The position numbers and the translations under genes were made by a program. From Candidatus Eiseniibacteriota bacterium (lineage in GTDB: Bacteria; Eisenbacteria; RBG-16-71-46; CAIMUX01; VGJL01), in the NCBI GenBank assembly GCA_014729455.1, contig WJJW01000091.1, positions 1 through 6,243 of the forward strand: a stretch of DNA of 6,243 bases, given 5' to 3'. Below, in pieces: positions 6,106 through 6,243 of this stretch. Within the stretch, counting starts at the first letter, position 1. Every line of letters starts with the position of its first letter. Under the pieces are notes generated by a model. It worked only from the letters and a program-made list of their open reading frames with translations. It had not been told where the DNA came from and did no database searches.

Positions 6106-6243
6106 ATGGCAGAGACTGACGAGCCGGGTCGCGAGGGTCTCGAACCGCTCCGGCGGGAGATCGAGGAATGCGACACGGCGCTGCTGGACGCCCTGCGCCG
6201 GCGTCTCGACCTCGCCGAGGAGGTCGCGCGGGTGAAGCTGGCC
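6106..6243 (+). CDS. AroQ-class chorismate mutase domain, N-terminal part (3' end outside window)
   Basis: The first 46 codons are visible. After a short acidic leader (MAETDEPGREG) comes the first helix of an AroQ-fold chorismate mutase. It aligns without gaps to the E. coli P-protein mutase domain: Arg16 with R11, Ile19 with I14, Asp23 with D18, LL 26-27, Arg33 with R28 and Lys44 with K39. All three active-site residues of this helix are thus conserved. The enzyme converts chorismate to prephenate in phenylalanine/tyrosine synthesis. Whether it stands alone or is fused to prephenate dehydratase, prephenate dehydrogenase or DAHP synthase cannot be seen. The start is the only ATG in this frame near the domain, and it is transcribed divergently from the hemerythrin-like gene. 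An out-of-frame ATG lies at 6099. Confidence 0.85.
   Translation, partial: MAETDEPGREGLEPLRREIEECDTALLDALRRRLDLAEEVARVKLA

Noticed and set aside
5961..6176. An N-terminal extension of the hemerythrin-like protein.
   Set aside because: The extension has no domain-like sequence, would overlap the chorismate mutase start, and a strong ribosome binding site marks the ATG at 5960.

Overview
The window comes from a bacterium with a very GC-rich genome (roughly two-thirds G+C by eye, strong G/C bias at third codon positions). No gene is diagnostic for a phylum. A GC-rich Gram-negative-type lineage fits: there is a lipobox-bearing, Spy/CpxP-like envelope protein and a Sec-exported nuclease. Gemmatimonadota, 'Eisenbacteria'-like or myxobacterial-type lineages are guesses only.

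Layout. (1) Positions 1-1107, plus strand: the 3' part of a gene for a secreted lipoprotein built from three Spy/CpxP-like helical modules, with Gly/His/Arg-rich segments inserted. Its start lies before the window. A GC-rich hairpin follows the stop in a 61-bp gap. (2) Positions 1169-4752, minus strand: two overlapping genes for the half-transporters of a heterodimeric ABC exporter. The partners carry complementary active-site changes: Asp in place of the catalytic Glu in one, and an LSMGE signature in the other. This predicts one degenerate and one consensus ATP site, as in TM287/288, BmrCD or TAP. (3) Positions 4858-5463, minus strand: a secreted thermonuclease (SNase-like) with all the classical catalytic residues. 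(4) Positions 5496-5960, minus strand: a hemerythrin/HHE-like four-helix protein. (5) Positions 5961-6105: a 145-bp divergent intergenic region with a candidate promoter for the leftward genes and a -10-like TAGAAT just before the rightward gene. (6) Positions 6106-6243, plus strand: the start of an AroQ-class chorismate mutase domain that runs out of the window.

How the genes relate. The leftward genes run hemerythrin-like, nuclease, ABC exporter B, ABC exporter A. The first two are 32 bp apart and the last two overlap by 4 bp, so each pair is probably co-transcribed. The 105-bp gap between the pairs has no convincing terminator and may hold a weak promoter, so one four-gene unit is possible but unproven. 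No shared function is evident beyond envelope or stress roles. I see no phage, CRISPR, transposon or RNA gene, and no clear new defence or biosynthetic system. The most distinctive items are the modular lipoprotein and the complementary degeneracy of the ABC pair.
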